Source: Xenococcaceae cyanobacterium MO_188.B32
GTDB taxonomy: Bacteria > Cyanobacteriota > Cyanobacteriia > Cyanobacteriales > Xenococcaceae
NCBI GenBank assembly: GCA_030065635.1
Contig: JASJDJ010000010.1
Span: 1 to 64,000 of the forward strand
DNA length: 64,000 nucleotides
Reading direction: 5' to 3'
The notes beneath the pieces were generated by a model that had not been told where the DNA came from, ran no database searches, and worked only from the letters and a program-made list of their open reading frames with translations. The translations under genes and the position numbers were made by a program. Below are positions 52,996 through 62,681 of the stretch, piece after piece (positions within the stretch are counted from its first letter, which is position 1; each line of letters begins with the position of its first letter).

Positions 52996-53597
52996 AATTT
53001 TTTGTTCACTATTCGGTAGCGAAATTAGCCAAAAGTCCTTTTTATTGTCTCAAATTTTCTCACTAAAAAAGCTATCGGCTTTCAGCTTTCAGCCTTTAGT
53101 TTTTAATTACCCGTGCTGACAATAGACCTCTTGCATAAGTCCTATAAACCTTGGTTAAGTCACCGTTACACCGCCACGGGGCGTTGCCCGAAGAGCGGAC
53201 GCAGGAGAATCCCTACCCGCCCACATCCCCTTGTAAAACGAACGGGGCATACAAGCTCTTGAATCGAATTCAAGAGACAGCCCCTCCGGTGCCTGCGGGG
53301 GAAGGGGGCTTGTAAATTTTATGTTTATGAATCCGACAGTTAACTGTTTATTCTAGCCCCATTCCCCGACCGGCGTTCCCCGGTCAAGGTAAAAGGTGCG
53401 GAATGCACTCGGGAGTGCTACGCTGAAACGGAAATCTAACGTTTTTGAGGTTTCCTCAAAAACCGTGTCCTCTTCAATTCAGCGTAGATTGGCGGTAAAA
53501 GGTAAAAGGTAAAAGAGATTAATTCCGATTAAATAAAACCGCTATCTATTAAGATGTAATTTAACAGATAGCGTAATCAAAAAAGATTCTACAAAAT
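52996..53597. repeat. Repeat-filled gap upstream of ispG
   Basis: No gene is seen. The gap contains an isolated IS5-like end word, AGACCTCTTGCATAAGTC (53124-53141), and a G+C-rich palindromic stretch (53160-53310). That stretch includes the hairpin CTCTTGAAT-CGA-ATTCAAGAG (53256-53276). A family A element follows (53392-53487). The ispG promoter on the minus strand should lie in the first 100 bases. Confidence 0.55.
53392..53487 (+). repeat. Palindromic repeat element (family A)
   Basis: It begins AAAGGTGCGGAATGCACT. The outer stem CTACGCTGAA (53418-53427) pairs with TTCAGCGTAG (53478-53487) and the inner stem GTTTTTGAGG (53441-53450) with CCTCAAAAAC (53454-53463). This is the most complete copy, and the only one here in plainly intergenic sequence. 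Confidence 0.7.
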
Positions 53598-54131
53598 TTA
53601 ACGACCCGACCAGGTTACCCAATGGTGAGAGGTAGCCATTTGCTTTCTTTCACCTTCATTAAAGCGGGCTTTTTCCAAACAAGCTCCTTTTGTTTCAGCA
53701 ACACTAATATCGGTACCATTTAGTTGAGCATCAGTTAAGTCTGCACTACTCAAATCTGCACCACCAAGGTCTACATCAGTTAAATTTGCACCACATAGAT
53801 CGGCTTTATGCAAATTAGCACAACGTAAATCGGCCCCACTTAAATCTGCACCTCTAAGATCGGCACCAATTAATTCTGCACCAATTAAATTAACTTCCAT
53901 GAGATTGGCACCGACAAGACTAGCATTATTGAGATCGGCGTCGGTTAAATTTGCTTGTTGCAAACAAGCACCACTTAAATCTGCGTCACTCAAGTAAGCA
54001 TCGCTTAAATCTGCTTTACTTAAATTAATTCGAGTTAGATTTGCTGATTTAAGATCGGCTGCGTGCAAGCTTGAACCTGCAAAGTCTAATTCGTTGTTAT
54101 TATATCGCTTAAGAAGTTCCTTATTGTCCAT
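53598..54131 (-). CDS. Pentapeptide-repeat protein
   Basis: A 177-residue protein, most of it (about 15-155) made of consecutive A(D/N)LXX pentapeptides such as ADLSDAYLSDADLSGACLQ. These fold into a right-handed quadrilateral beta-helix. A short N-terminal helix (DNKELLKRYNNNELDFAGS) and a basic C-terminal tail flank it. Such proteins are abundant in cyanobacteria and mostly have no assigned role; a few inhibit DNA gyrase. There is no signal peptide, so it is cytoplasmic. Confidence 0.93.
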   Translation of the reverse strand: MDNKELLKRYNNNELDFAGSSLHAADLKSANLTRINLSKADLSDAYLSDADLSGACLQQANLTDADLNNASLVGANLMEVNLIGAELIGADLRGADLSGADLRCANLHKADLCGANLTDVDLGGADLSSADLTDAQLNGTDISVAETKGACLEKARFNEGERKQMATSHHWVTWSGR

Positions 54132-54403
54132 GAAACTTACCCTCCGAGTAATTCTAATGTTTAGCCACCAAAGCCATAAATAAAAAGGCTTCAGTTAGCT
54201 GAAGATAAAGTCGATCGAGTTAATCAATCTTTGTGAGTTGGATGGATTCATGATTTTACTTGTGTATGAGACCTCTATAACGAACTATGTTCGTTGGACG
54301 CTGACGTTGCAAGAAGTCTATACTAATTATCTTGCCAGTAAAAATCATAATTTGCCGTAAAAGTTAATAAATTGTACTAAAAAGAAACACTATTAATTAC
54401 TAT
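54132..54403. repeat. Interrupted IS5-like end and small hairpin
   Basis: GAGACCTC (54268-54275) and TTGCAAGAAGTCT (54307-54319) would join into an IS5-type end word. Between them stands the hairpin AACGAAC-TAT-GTTCGTT (54279-54295). There is no gene in this gap. Confidence 0.35.
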
Positions 54404-57400
54404 TTAATCCACTATTGTAGATGGTAATTTTTTAGGAGAAGAGGTGTATTTGTCAGTTTCTCTGAGTCTTTTACTCAAAAAACGACAGATTTCTAAGATA
54501 ATGTGGGGACGCTGAGTAATTAAACTAATGAAGCGTTTTTTTTCTAATTTGAGTAGGGTACAATTAGAAAGCGCGACCGCGCCATCCCAACGAGGCGCAT
54601 TATCAAATAGTGCCACTTCACCAAAATACTGTCCTTTCGATAGCTGCTTAATCTCCTGTTCTTCTCCATCCAGTTTTTTAACTATTTGAATAGTACCTTC
54701 AGCAATAATATAAAAATGCGAACCCCAACTACCTTCAGTGTAAATAGTTTCGTTGGTTAATACTTGTTGTTGCTCTAAGGCTTTATCTATCAACAATAAT
54801 TCGTCTAAAGAAAGATTTTTAAATAAAGCAACATTTTTGAGTAAAAGTAATCGGTTCATCAAAGAATTAGTAGGGGAAGAAAGTTGACAAGAAGCAGGAA
54901 AAATTTCTCTAGCAATTAATTGAACCACAGAGTCAGGATCTTCGAGTAAAGTAAATGGTATTCTTGCTAGAGCTATCAAAGCACCAGTTCTGATCCATCG
55001 GTCTTTTGATTCTAATGCTTTAAGGAGTATTTTATAACCTTTATTTCTAAGCCATTGAGAAGTAAGTTTAATGTTACTAGCTGGTTTTTCTTGCCTGATT
55101 ATTTGTTCTAGTAGAGGAACTAGAGGTAAGATAAAACGACGATGATTTAAAGATACTAAGACTTCTACTGCATTGGCTAAGTCTCTCTGGTCTGTAGTAG
55201 CTAAAATACGAGTGACAGAGTTAACTGTACGAGAGTATCCCAGGCAGGAAAGGATATATAAAACTTTTTGAATTAAACTTTGATGGTAATTCTCGATGGC
55301 AACTGCTAATGGCTTCCAACTTTGTTCATTTTGAGGAATTTGTTGCTGCCATTTGCGTGTTTTATTTAATTGCTCGAATTCAGGGGTAAGGTATTTAAAT
55401 AAGATATCACTAGCGGATTTGGTACGGACTTTAGCGATCGCGGCGATCGCTGTATTGACGACTTCTCTTTGAGGCGATGATAAACTCTTTTGTGCTAGGG
55501 ATAAACCTGGTTTGCCATAAGCTGCCAGGGTATTTGCTACTTGCTGACGTACTCTAGGATCGGGGTCTTCAAGACCTAAAGTTACCTGAGATAACATGGC
55601 TTGACAACGGGTAATTGCCAATAATTTAAAGGCAGCACTTCTGACTAATGGTTCGGGATGGTTAATTTCCTTGACAGCAATTTGGGCTAAATCGCAATTA
55701 TCGGCAGAAGCCAAAACACATAAAGCCTCCAGTCCTTCCCGTTTAATTTCTAAATTAGCTTGAGGAAGAAGATTAATAATTAGAGGAATTAATTCTCGAT
55801 CGCCACTATAAGTAACGATGCGGACGATCGCCTTAGCTTGAGAGGAGTCTACGGGCGAGCGCCAAATTGGAGACCGAACAGTTTCTGTATCTATTTTATC
55901 GGTAGCTTTTCTTTGTATAGCAGCTACCGCACCTAAAAACTTAATAGTGCGATCGCTATCTGTTAGTAACGAGTTAATTTGCTCATCACTAAAACTGTAA
56001 TGGTTAGCAATTAATATTTCTAAAGCTATTCTACGTAATATAGATCGATCGTCTCGATCTAACAAGCTTTCAAATTCTTTAACTGCCTCAGCATCATAAT
56101 TTGTAGCAAATAACTTAACTACTTCATGACTTATTTTGGGGTCTTCATTTAATAAGAGGTTTTTAATTTCTGGTAAAAACTGACTGGGGTTATGGAGATT
56201 AGCTGCTAATTCTAGACCTTTAATTTGTACATAAAGGTCTTCATTGGTAAGCAATTCACGAATTGCCGTACTAGACTGGGGTGGTAATTGAGTTCCTTCA
56301 TCGCTAAAATCATCTAAATTAATCGTGTCAGAGCGAATCATCTCCTCCAAACTCTGGGCATAAAATCTACCCATAGGTATACGCACCAGTAATAGCAGTA
56401 CTGTTAATCCCGCAGCTAGCCCAGTAATCTGCACTAAACTTAAATATAAATGGCAAAACCACAACACAATACCAGCTAAAGTAAGCCCTATAGAGTAAAT
56501 AAAACCATCACTTAAGGCTCTAACTCTGCCGATAAATTCTTGAGGAATACCATTGTAGTTTAATTGATGTACGGGTAGATTAATTGCCTTGTAGAGTGCA
56601 TCTCCATTGATATGAAGACCAATAGCAGCAGGTAAATTCAAATTAAGCAATAGTCCCGATAAACTGGCTAGGGTAGTGAGAGGATAGACGGGGTTCATCC
56701 TTGCAACTCCCAACCATTGCAGTAGAGGACGAGTAATAACGTAGAGGATAAATACTTGTACCAGGCTAATAATAATCCGCATTAATCCGAGAAACCCAGT
56801 TAAAGCTTCTTCGCTAAAATGCTGACCATAGATATTAAACCAGAGAAACTCCGAACTAATATAGATAATGACCAGTAAAAAACTACTACTAGCCAAAAAG
56901 AGAACTAAAGGATAGCGTTTGACTAGATCGGGGAAAGTTTGCAGTGATTCGATGATGCCGACAGATTTTTTCGTCGGGATGGTATCCAAACGCCGTTGAG
57001 AGTTTTCTAGATACAACAGTTGGGCAAAAGCCACCGCAAAAATAATCGGCAGACAAAATAATAAATCTCTAGTCCGCAAATAATGAGACAAGAGTACGGT
57101 TAAACCACCACCCAACATAGTCCCTACTGCTTGAGCGATGCCAATATAAGGCGCGTATTCTTTGTACTCTAGAGTAGTAAAATAATCTGTTAACAAACTA
57201 GGGTAGAGAATATTATTGTGAAAATCCCACTGAAAAAAGATTCCAATTAAAAGAATGTAATAAACTATCGGACTATCTACAGTCAGTAAAAATCTCAATC
57301 CCAAAATGACCAAGATCGAGAGCAACAATACATAGCGAAATAACTGGGGACGACTATAGCGATCGATAATTTGGGAAAAGATCGCATAGGCAGGCATCGA

Positions 57401-57574
57401 ACACAAACCAATGAGAATAAAAGCCAGGGGTAAGTTACCTGCTCCCACATGACTGACAAATAAAGAGTTGGCCACTGCCATTGCTACCACACTGTAAACT
57501 AAAATCGTGGCAGCTAATAGCAAAAGTTGAGTTAAACGGCTGACCCGATCGATCGAGAGACTTATACGTTCCAC
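54404..57574 (-). CDS. MFS/NTT-like membrane protein with HEAT repeats and a cyclic-nucleotide-binding domain
   Basis: A 1,056-residue protein in three parts. About residues 1-410 form some twelve membrane helices of the MFS/nucleotide-translocase type. About 430-890 are HEAT-like helical repeats (AIRELLTNEDLYVQIKGLELAANL, DPDPRVRQQVANTLAAYGKPGL and more). The last 150 residues are a CRP-type cyclic-nucleotide-binding fold (GSWGSHFYIIAEGTIQIVKKLDGEEQEIKQLSKGQYFGEVALFDNAPRWDGAVAL). The GEVALFDNAPRWDGA loop keeps the phosphate-binding Arg. It looks like a transporter with a built-in regulatory tail that senses cAMP or cGMP. Its cargo is unknown. Confidence 0.85.
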   Translation of the reverse strand: MERISLSIDRVSRLTQLLLLAATILVYSVVAMAVANSLFVSHVGAGNLPLAFILIGLCSMPAYAIFSQIIDRYSRPQLFRYVLLLSILVILGLRFLLTVDSPIVYYILLIGIFFQWDFHNNILYPSLLTDYFTTLEYKEYAPYIGIAQAVGTMLGGGLTVLLSHYLRTRDLLFCLPIIFAVAFAQLLYLENSQRRLDTIPTKKSVGIIESLQTFPDLVKRYPLVLFLASSSFLLVIIYISSEFLWFNIYGQHFSEEALTGFLGLMRIIISLVQVFILYVITRPLLQWLGVARMNPVYPLTTLASLSGLLLNLNLPAAIGLHINGDALYKAINLPVHQLNYNGIPQEFIGRVRALSDGFIYSIGLTLAGIVLWFCHLYLSLVQITGLAAGLTVLLLLVRIPMGRFYAQSLEEMIRSDTINLDDFSDEGTQLPPQSSTAIRELLTNEDLYVQIKGLELAANLHNPSQFLPEIKNLLLNEDPKISHEVVKLFATNYDAEAVKEFESLLDRDDRSILRRIALEILIANHYSFSDEQINSLLTDSDRTIKFLGAVAAIQRKATDKIDTETVRSPIWRSPVDSSQAKAIVRIVTYSGDRELIPLIINLLPQANLEIKREGLEALCVLASADNCDLAQIAVKEINHPEPLVRSAAFKLLAITRCQAMLSQVTLGLEDPDPRVRQQVANTLAAYGKPGLSLAQKSLSSPQREVVNTAIAAIAKVRTKSASDILFKYLTPEFEQLNKTRKWQQQIPQNEQSWKPLAVAIENYHQSLIQKVLYILSCLGYSRTVNSVTRILATTDQRDLANAVEVLVSLNHRRFILPLVPLLEQIIRQEKPASNIKLTSQWLRNKGYKILLKALESKDRWIRTGALIALARIPFTLLEDPDSVVQLIAREIFPASCQLSSPTNSLMNRLLLLKNVALFKNLSLDELLLIDKALEQQQVLTNETIYTEGSWGSHFYIIAEGTIQIVKKLDGEEQEIKQLSKGQYFGEVALFDNAPRWDGAVALSNCTLLKLEKKRFISLITQRPHIILEICRFLSKRLRETDKYTSSPKKLPSTIVD

Positions 57575-57685
57575 ACTTATAATTTCTGTCTAGTAGTTTT
57601 TAAGTTACTGCTTTAATAACTCATACTCTAGCTAAAGATTCACCTTAAACAAAATTCTAATTATGGTGGAAAATCATAAAAAGAT

Positions 57686-58124
57686 TACTTTTTCTTGCTC
57701 GTTCTAGTTGTTATTCGTTCCTGTAATAATAATACTCCTGTTCCGCCAATTAACATCAATACTGAAGGTTCGGGTACACTTTGAGTAGATAAAATTGTAG
57801 TTGCCAGTGTCGCCTGTGTAACCTGTCTGGCAAAGGTTAAATACTGTCTTGTACGGGGTCTAGAGTGACCGTGTAACCAAATTCAGTTAATTGCTCGGTA
57901 ATATAGTCAACAGTTTGCTCCTGGGTTTCTGGGGTATCTCTCACTCCTATTTGATTAGAAAGTTTGTCTATATGTGCTTCAATGTTTTCTGCCGAGACAT
58001 CGTTTACAAGAGGCTCTACCATAATTGCTGCCTGAGCAAGATTAGATTGACCAATAAGCGCGCTACCTACTACGATCGAGATAGATTGAAAGTAGAGAAA
58101 AGCTTTTGTCACTGCTTTCTGCAT
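57686..58124 (-). pseudogene. Decayed PEP-CTERM M28-family peptidase
   Basis: From 58124 on the minus strand a frame encodes a signal peptide (SISIVVGSALIGQSNLAQAA) and the start of an M28 aminopeptidase, NIEAHIDKLSNQIGVRDTPETQEQTVDYITEQLTEFGYTVTLDPV, stopping at 57837. In the shifted frame just after it lies the expected C-terminus: FARQVTQATLATTILSTQSVPEPSVLMLIGGTGVLLL plus a basic tail, which is a PEP-CTERM sorting signal. The zinc-binding catalytic core is missing and the two ends are out of frame. I read this as one gene with a large internal deletion. Matching both ends to one remembered family supports it. Confidence 0.75.
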
Positions 58125-58225
58125 GAATTCTGCACCCTTGAGAATAGAAAGAATATTTTCCCTTCAAGCTTACTCGTATTAAGTTGGTTGAATTCTATTA
58201 ATTTCCAAAAGATTACGCAAAAATA

Positions 58226-58819
58226 TTAAAGGAAATTTTTATGGTTTATTAGATTGACAATCTGCTTTGTTTGTTGAGAGTAAGTATCATCATCCAACAC
58301 GGGTTCTAATCTTTCTAGGGCAATAGGTTCGAGCAAATCGAACCAAGATTTACAACCACCATAACTTTGATGGTAAGGAATCACGATTGGTTGCCAGAGT
58401 CGATAAACTCTTAATAAGAGAATAGATAGAGGTTGATTGGGTTTCCATTTGAGGCGATCGATCGCCATCTGCTCATTCCAGATATGATATGGTTGCAATA
58501 GGCTCAATTTTTCTGGTTGCTTGACAGCCAAAACTCGAGTAATATGTGCCAAACTACCAATTCTGACTGTCTCTGGATGCCAACCAGATTCTACTACAGT
58601 TACTTTTTCTGCATATTCTGGTTTGAGTAAATGGGGTTTTTGGTGTTCGTAAGTAGGATATAGCCAAACGTGGGTATGCTCAACAGAAAAGTTTTTAGAA
58701 GTTTCACGGATACCTCCTTTACGGAGTAGCACGATAGTTTTTCCTGCTTCTAACGCTTCAATTGCGACAGCCCATTCTTTCAAAGCATGGCTTAAGTATT
58801 TGCTCTCAGTTAATAACAT
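58226..58819 (-). CDS. DUF1802 family protein
   Basis: A 197-residue soluble protein of the cyanobacterial/bacterial DUF1802 family. Signature parts are SHALKEWAVAIEALEAGKTIVLLRKGGIRE, EHTHVWLYPTYEHQKPHLLKPEY and the late SYGGCKSWFDLLEP. Several His and Cys residues are conserved. The function is unknown; the fold resembles restriction-endonuclease-linked proteins only vaguely. Its upstream neighbour on the same strand is an esterase about 80 bases away. Confidence 0.85.
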   Translation of the reverse strand: MLLTESKYLSHALKEWAVAIEALEAGKTIVLLRKGGIRETSKNFSVEHTHVWLYPTYEHQKPHLLKPEYAEKVTVVESGWHPETVRIGSLAHITRVLAVKQPEKLSLLQPYHIWNEQMAIDRLKWKPNQPLSILLLRVYRLWQPIVIPYHQSYGGCKSWFDLLEPIALERLEPVLDDDTYSQQTKQIVNLINHKNFL

Positions 58820-58899
58820 TTCCTTAGCTATTAGCTATTAGTTTTTAGTTCTTTTTATTTCATTCTCGCTAATTTTTATCCTCCACAAAAATAAATCAT

Positions 58900-59532
58900 T
58901 TAATTTTTACTATTTGTAGTAATAAATTCTTGTATTAGGGGTAAAACTGGTGGCTGAATTTCATGTCCCATCGCAAATTCTCGATATTTAACCTCTACAC
59001 CAATAGCCATTAATTTTTCTTTTGCCTGTCGTGCTGCTTGTATGGGAACAACAGGGTCTTGTGTACCGTGTACTATTAATACTGGAGGAAAATTAACTCG
59101 ATCGTTTTTTTGTGGTGAAGCGTGAAGATATCCACTTAGACTACATAAACCAGCCAAAGGCAAAGTCAAGCCAATATCTAAAGTCATTGCCCCTCCTTGA
59201 GAAAAGCCTGTCATGATAGTATTCTCCAGAGGAATTCCCGTATTATCTGGTAATGAGAGTAACCAGTCTCTTAATAGTTGCTTACTCTCGGCTAAGCCAC
59301 TGTATTCTTCCGTTTCTAGTGCATACCAAGCTCTTCCCCCTGGTACTTGTGGATGCTCGAAAGGTGCATTAGGAAAGAGATAAGCAAAACCAGGTAAATT
59401 AAACATAGAAGCTAGGGGAGCCAAATCTTGATAGTTAGCACCCCAACCATGAAGCATGATTAATAAATTGGTCGGTTTTTCTCCTGAGTTAGGAGGGATA
59501 GAAATGGCATCGAGAGTTTTTTGTAGAGTCAT
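58900..59532 (-). CDS. Alpha/beta-hydrolase (carboxylesterase/phospholipase family)
   Basis: A 210-residue serine hydrolase. The oxyanion region is LLIMLHGWGANYQDL, the nucleophile Ser lies in the elbow TGFSQGGAM, the Asp in VHGTQDPVVP and the His in FAMGHEIQPP. This is the compact YpfH/acyl-protein-thioesterase-like form. Substrates are short acyl esters; the natural one is unknown. It is about 130 bases downstream of the FAD oxidoreductase, with TAGCTAAAAACTAAGAGC repeats in the gap. Confidence 0.92.
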   Translation of the reverse strand: MTLQKTLDAISIPPNSGEKPTNLLIMLHGWGANYQDLAPLASMFNLPGFAYLFPNAPFEHPQVPGGRAWYALETEEYSGLAESKQLLRDWLLSLPDNTGIPLENTIMTGFSQGGAMTLDIGLTLPLAGLCSLSGYLHASPQKNDRVNFPPVLIVHGTQDPVVPIQAARQAKEKLMAIGVEVKYREFAMGHEIQPPVLPLIQEFITTNSKN

Positions 59533-59667
59533 AAATTACGTCTGATGTGAAGCTCACTTCGTATATATTAACTTCTGGCTATGAGATTTTTACTAACGAT
59601 CGACATCTGGAATTTATCTCCTACCTATTACTAGCTAAAAACTAAGAGCTAAGAGCTAAAAACTTTT

Positions 59668-61017
59668 TTAAAAACTAGTCGCAATCCCTTCTAAATCCAT
59701 TTTAAACTTGTCTCGATCGAAATGATAGCCATCACCTAAAAAATCTACTATTCTAATGGTGTCATCTTCTGCATTTTGCAAACAAGTAGATGCTCCAGGA
59801 GAAGGAGTTATATTAAAGATAATTTTATCCCCGACAATTTTAGCTTCTCCTAAATCCAAACTTTTGGTTTTTAGATTAACAATTTGAGGTCTAATTCCTC
59901 CATAACCTTTAGCAAAGCTAAGATCGCTTAATTTAATCGAAGGAATAATTTTCTTGACTTCTTGAATGAATAATATCTTACCAATGAAAGGAAGATCGTA
60001 GAGAAAGTTGAGAAAAATATATTTAAAAATTGTTATATCTGAAAGAATTTTCAAGAAACTTTGAAATGCTTTTAAACTAAGTCCTGCTGTTTTAAAATAT
60101 TCATAGACAGTAGTATAATTATGTCTTTCTAACATAGGCAAAACTTTAGCTGTTGGACCAAATCTAGTAATAGTAGAATTATCTACTTCAGGATCGCCAT
60201 GGATAGCAGCAAAAGGTAATTTTTCCCGCTGAACTGTGTAAACCTTTCCGTTGAGCATTTCTGGAGCAAAATAAAAGCTACCAGCAACACTAAGAAGAGC
60301 ATATTGTTGACCGTATCCCAAAGATTTAGCTAGTAATAAACTATGGGCTCCTGCCATAACGGCAACGGTTTTGGCTACAAGATTTTTTGGTCCCGTTTGA
60401 ATAATATAAAGCTCGTCCTTCTTGACTATCTTTGTAACCTTGGTTTCCATCATTACGTCGATAGTTTTCTCTCCTTTAGTTAAAGCATTATCTAAAAATG
60501 ATTCTGCTAATTTTTGAAAGTCGATCGTATAACCTTCAGGAGTAAATAAAGCGATAATTTCTGCGCTGACTTCCCTATCTGCTAATACTTTAGGTTCGAG
60601 AGACTCAATTTCTGCTCGATTTAATAGACGTAGAGCGGGAAATAGACTTTTAAAATCTTGATATCTTTGACGTAACTTGACCACTTGTTCGTGACCGACA
60701 GCTAACACCATTTTATGATATTTTGTATGTATTTTTTCATTTCGATCGCGCTGTAAGAGATAATTTTTAACTAGAGTAGCAGCACGGTTAACTTTTGTGG
60801 CTTTCTCCAAAGTGTAATTTGTTTCTATATCCCCAAAATGAAGAGTTTGGCTGTTACTATGCTTATGAGAATTAACTAAAGCAACGGCTGAATTTTTTTC
60901 CAGCAAAGCAATTTTGTTGACATTAGTATAATTGCTTAAAGTATATAACAAGGAAGTTCCACAAACTCCCGCGCCAATGATAACTACATCATATATATTT
61001 TTTGCTTCTAAAGACAT
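59668..61017 (-). CDS. FAD-dependent oxidoreductase (malate:quinone-oxidoreductase-like)
   Basis: A 449-residue flavoprotein. The Rossmann FAD motif VVIIGAGVCGTSLLYTLSN stands at residues 11-29. The next conserved part, ALLEKNSAVALVNSHKHSNSQTLHFGDIETNYTLEKA, resembles the substrate loop of malate:quinone oxidoreductases. The middle has an ETKVTKIVKKDELYIIQT strand pattern and TVAVMAGAHSLLLAKSLGYG, and the C-terminus closes the FAD site with NITPSPGASTCLQNAEDD. No membrane helix, so probably peripheral. Whether malate is the substrate is uncertain. Confidence 0.82.
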   Translation of the reverse strand: MSLEAKNIYDVVIIGAGVCGTSLLYTLSNYTNVNKIALLEKNSAVALVNSHKHSNSQTLHFGDIETNYTLEKATKVNRAATLVKNYLLQRDRNEKIHTKYHKMVLAVGHEQVVKLRQRYQDFKSLFPALRLLNRAEIESLEPKVLADREVSAEIIALFTPEGYTIDFQKLAESFLDNALTKGEKTIDVMMETKVTKIVKKDELYIIQTGPKNLVAKTVAVMAGAHSLLLAKSLGYGQQYALLSVAGSFYFAPEMLNGKVYTVQREKLPFAAIHGDPEVDNSTITRFGPTAKVLPMLERHNYTTVYEYFKTAGLSLKAFQSFLKILSDITIFKYIFLNFLYDLPFIGKILFIQEVKKIIPSIKLSDLSFAKGYGGIRPQIVNLKTKSLDLGEAKIVGDKIIFNITPSPGASTCLQNAEDDTIRIVDFLGDGYHFDRDKFKMDLEGIATSF

Positions 61018-61240
61018 TAACTTATTGCTGATTGGTGATTAGTTATATTCTCTAAAAAATATTCCAAAATATCTTTAAATATCTTTGGTCTAAGGTGAGT
61101 ACTCTGCTATTACATATCAAATAAAGTAGTAATTAAAAAAGTTTAGAGCGTGATTTAAGATCTATTTTACTTATTATTTACTACTTAGCGGAGGCTGTTG
61201 ACCACTAACTGTTCCTTTTAAATACCTATTACTTTTGCCC

Positions 61241-62614
61241 TCAGACAGGGTTATTATAGTAATTTCTTGTTCCTTTAGCATCCAAAGCCTCTCCTAGCCG
61301 ATTAAGTCCATGAACATAAGCAGCAGTACGCACATCTATACCTAGTTTTTGAGCAATAGACCAAGTTTTTTCAGTTTCTGCTTCCATTCTAACTTTAAGA
61401 CGCTGATTGACTTCTTCTAGAGTCCAATACCAACCATTGCGATTTTGTACCCATTCAAAATAACTAACAGTTACACCACCAGCATTAACTAAAATATCTG
61501 GAAAGACATAAATTCCCTTTTCTGCCAGAATAGCATCCGCAGCAGAAGCGATCGGACCGTTGGCAACTTCATAAATAAACTTAGCTTTAACATCATTGGC
61601 ATTCTCTGCCGTAATTTGGTTTTCTAAAGCAGCAGGAATTAAAACATCTACATCTAAAGCCAGTAATTCCGCATTACTGATGACTTGGTGCTCCACAATA
61701 CTGCAAACAGTATCTTCGCAATAAACCGCCTTAATACTGCGACTACTATTTTTATATTCGCGAATACTGGGAATATCTAAACCTTGTGGTGTGTAAATTC
61801 CTCCTTTAGAATCACTTACTGCAACTACTTTATAGCCAGCCTTAAATAGTAATTCAGCTAAGATTGACCCTGCATTGCCAAAACCTTGCACTGCCACGGT
61901 TGTATTGTGTGGTTTCTGCGAAAATTTGGGCAAAGTTGCCTGAATGACATAAAAAGCTCCTGTAGCTGTAGCTGTATTTCTGCCTTCGCTACCACCTAAA
62001 GTTAAAGGCTTTCCTGTTACTACTGCCCGTGACAATTGACGTTTAATAATACTATATTGATCCATCATCCAGCCCATAATCGTAGCGTTAGTGTAGACAT
62101 CTGGAGCAGGAATATCTACATCTGGACCAATAAAATCAGCGATCGCATCTACATAACCCCGACTCAATCTTTCTAGTTCTGCTTTAGATAATTCTTTGGG
62201 ATTAACTGTAATTCCGCCTTTAGCACCTCCAAAGGGTAAATCTAACAAGGCACATTTAAAAGTCATCCAAAAGGCTAGAGATTGTACTTCATCTAAGGTA
62301 ACATTGGGATGGTAGCGTACCCCTCCCTTCCCTGGCCCTCTAGTATCGTCGTAGCGTACCCGATAACCCTGAAATACTTGTAAAGAGCCATTGTCCATCC
62401 TCACGGGAATAGAAACAGTTAAACTGGTTTTAGGATGTCTTAATCGCTCGATCGCATCTTCCGACATAGAAAGATGCTTTAAAGCTTGTTCTAATCGCTT
62501 ACTAGCATCGGTTAACAACGAATGTTCCGTTTTCTTACGGTTAGATTTTTCTAATTGAGAAGAAAAAAGATCGGCATTTGAAGTACTAGTTGCGGAAACA
62601 GTAGTTTGAGTCAT
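61241..62614 (-). CDS. gdhA: Glutamate dehydrogenase / Glu-Leu-Phe-Val dehydrogenase
   Basis: A 457-residue enzyme for the reversible amination of 2-oxoglutarate. The conserved PVRMDNGSLQVFQGYRVRYDDTRGPGKGGVRYHP and FKCALLDLPFGGAKGGI segments carry the substrate and catalytic Lys residues. A dinucleotide fold follows (VAVQGFGNAGSILAELLFKAGYKVVAVSDS), and DILVNAGGVTVSYFEWVQNRNGWYW closes the active site. I choose the ATG at 62614 because AGGGGG stands six bases before it. An in-frame ATG at 62650 would add 12 residues. An NtcA-type site and a -10 box lie upstream. Confidence 0.93.
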   Translation of the reverse strand: MTQTTVSATSTSNADLFSSQLEKSNRKKTEHSLLTDASKRLEQALKHLSMSEDAIERLRHPKTSLTVSIPVRMDNGSLQVFQGYRVRYDDTRGPGKGGVRYHPNVTLDEVQSLAFWMTFKCALLDLPFGGAKGGITVNPKELSKAELERLSRGYVDAIADFIGPDVDIPAPDVYTNATIMGWMMDQYSIIKRQLSRAVVTGKPLTLGGSEGRNTATATGAFYVIQATLPKFSQKPHNTTVAVQGFGNAGSILAELLFKAGYKVVAVSDSKGGIYTPQGLDIPSIREYKNSSRSIKAVYCEDTVCSIVEHQVISNAELLALDVDVLIPAALENQITAENANDVKAKFIYEVANGPIASAADAILAEKGIYVFPDILVNAGGVTVSYFEWVQNRNGWYWTLEEVNQRLKVRMEAETEKTWSIAQKLGIDVRTAAYVHGLNRLGEALDAKGTRNYYNNPV

Positions 62615-62681
62615 AAACGACCCCCTTTTTTTATGAGTAGCGAATAGCAAGTAGCTAGCAGCAATTTGCTAGTTTTTTAGC

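Noticed and set aside
53124-54319. A composite transposon bounded by the two IS5-like end words
   Set aside because: Both words point the same way, one is interrupted, and the pentapeptide gene between them looks native; no target duplication was found.
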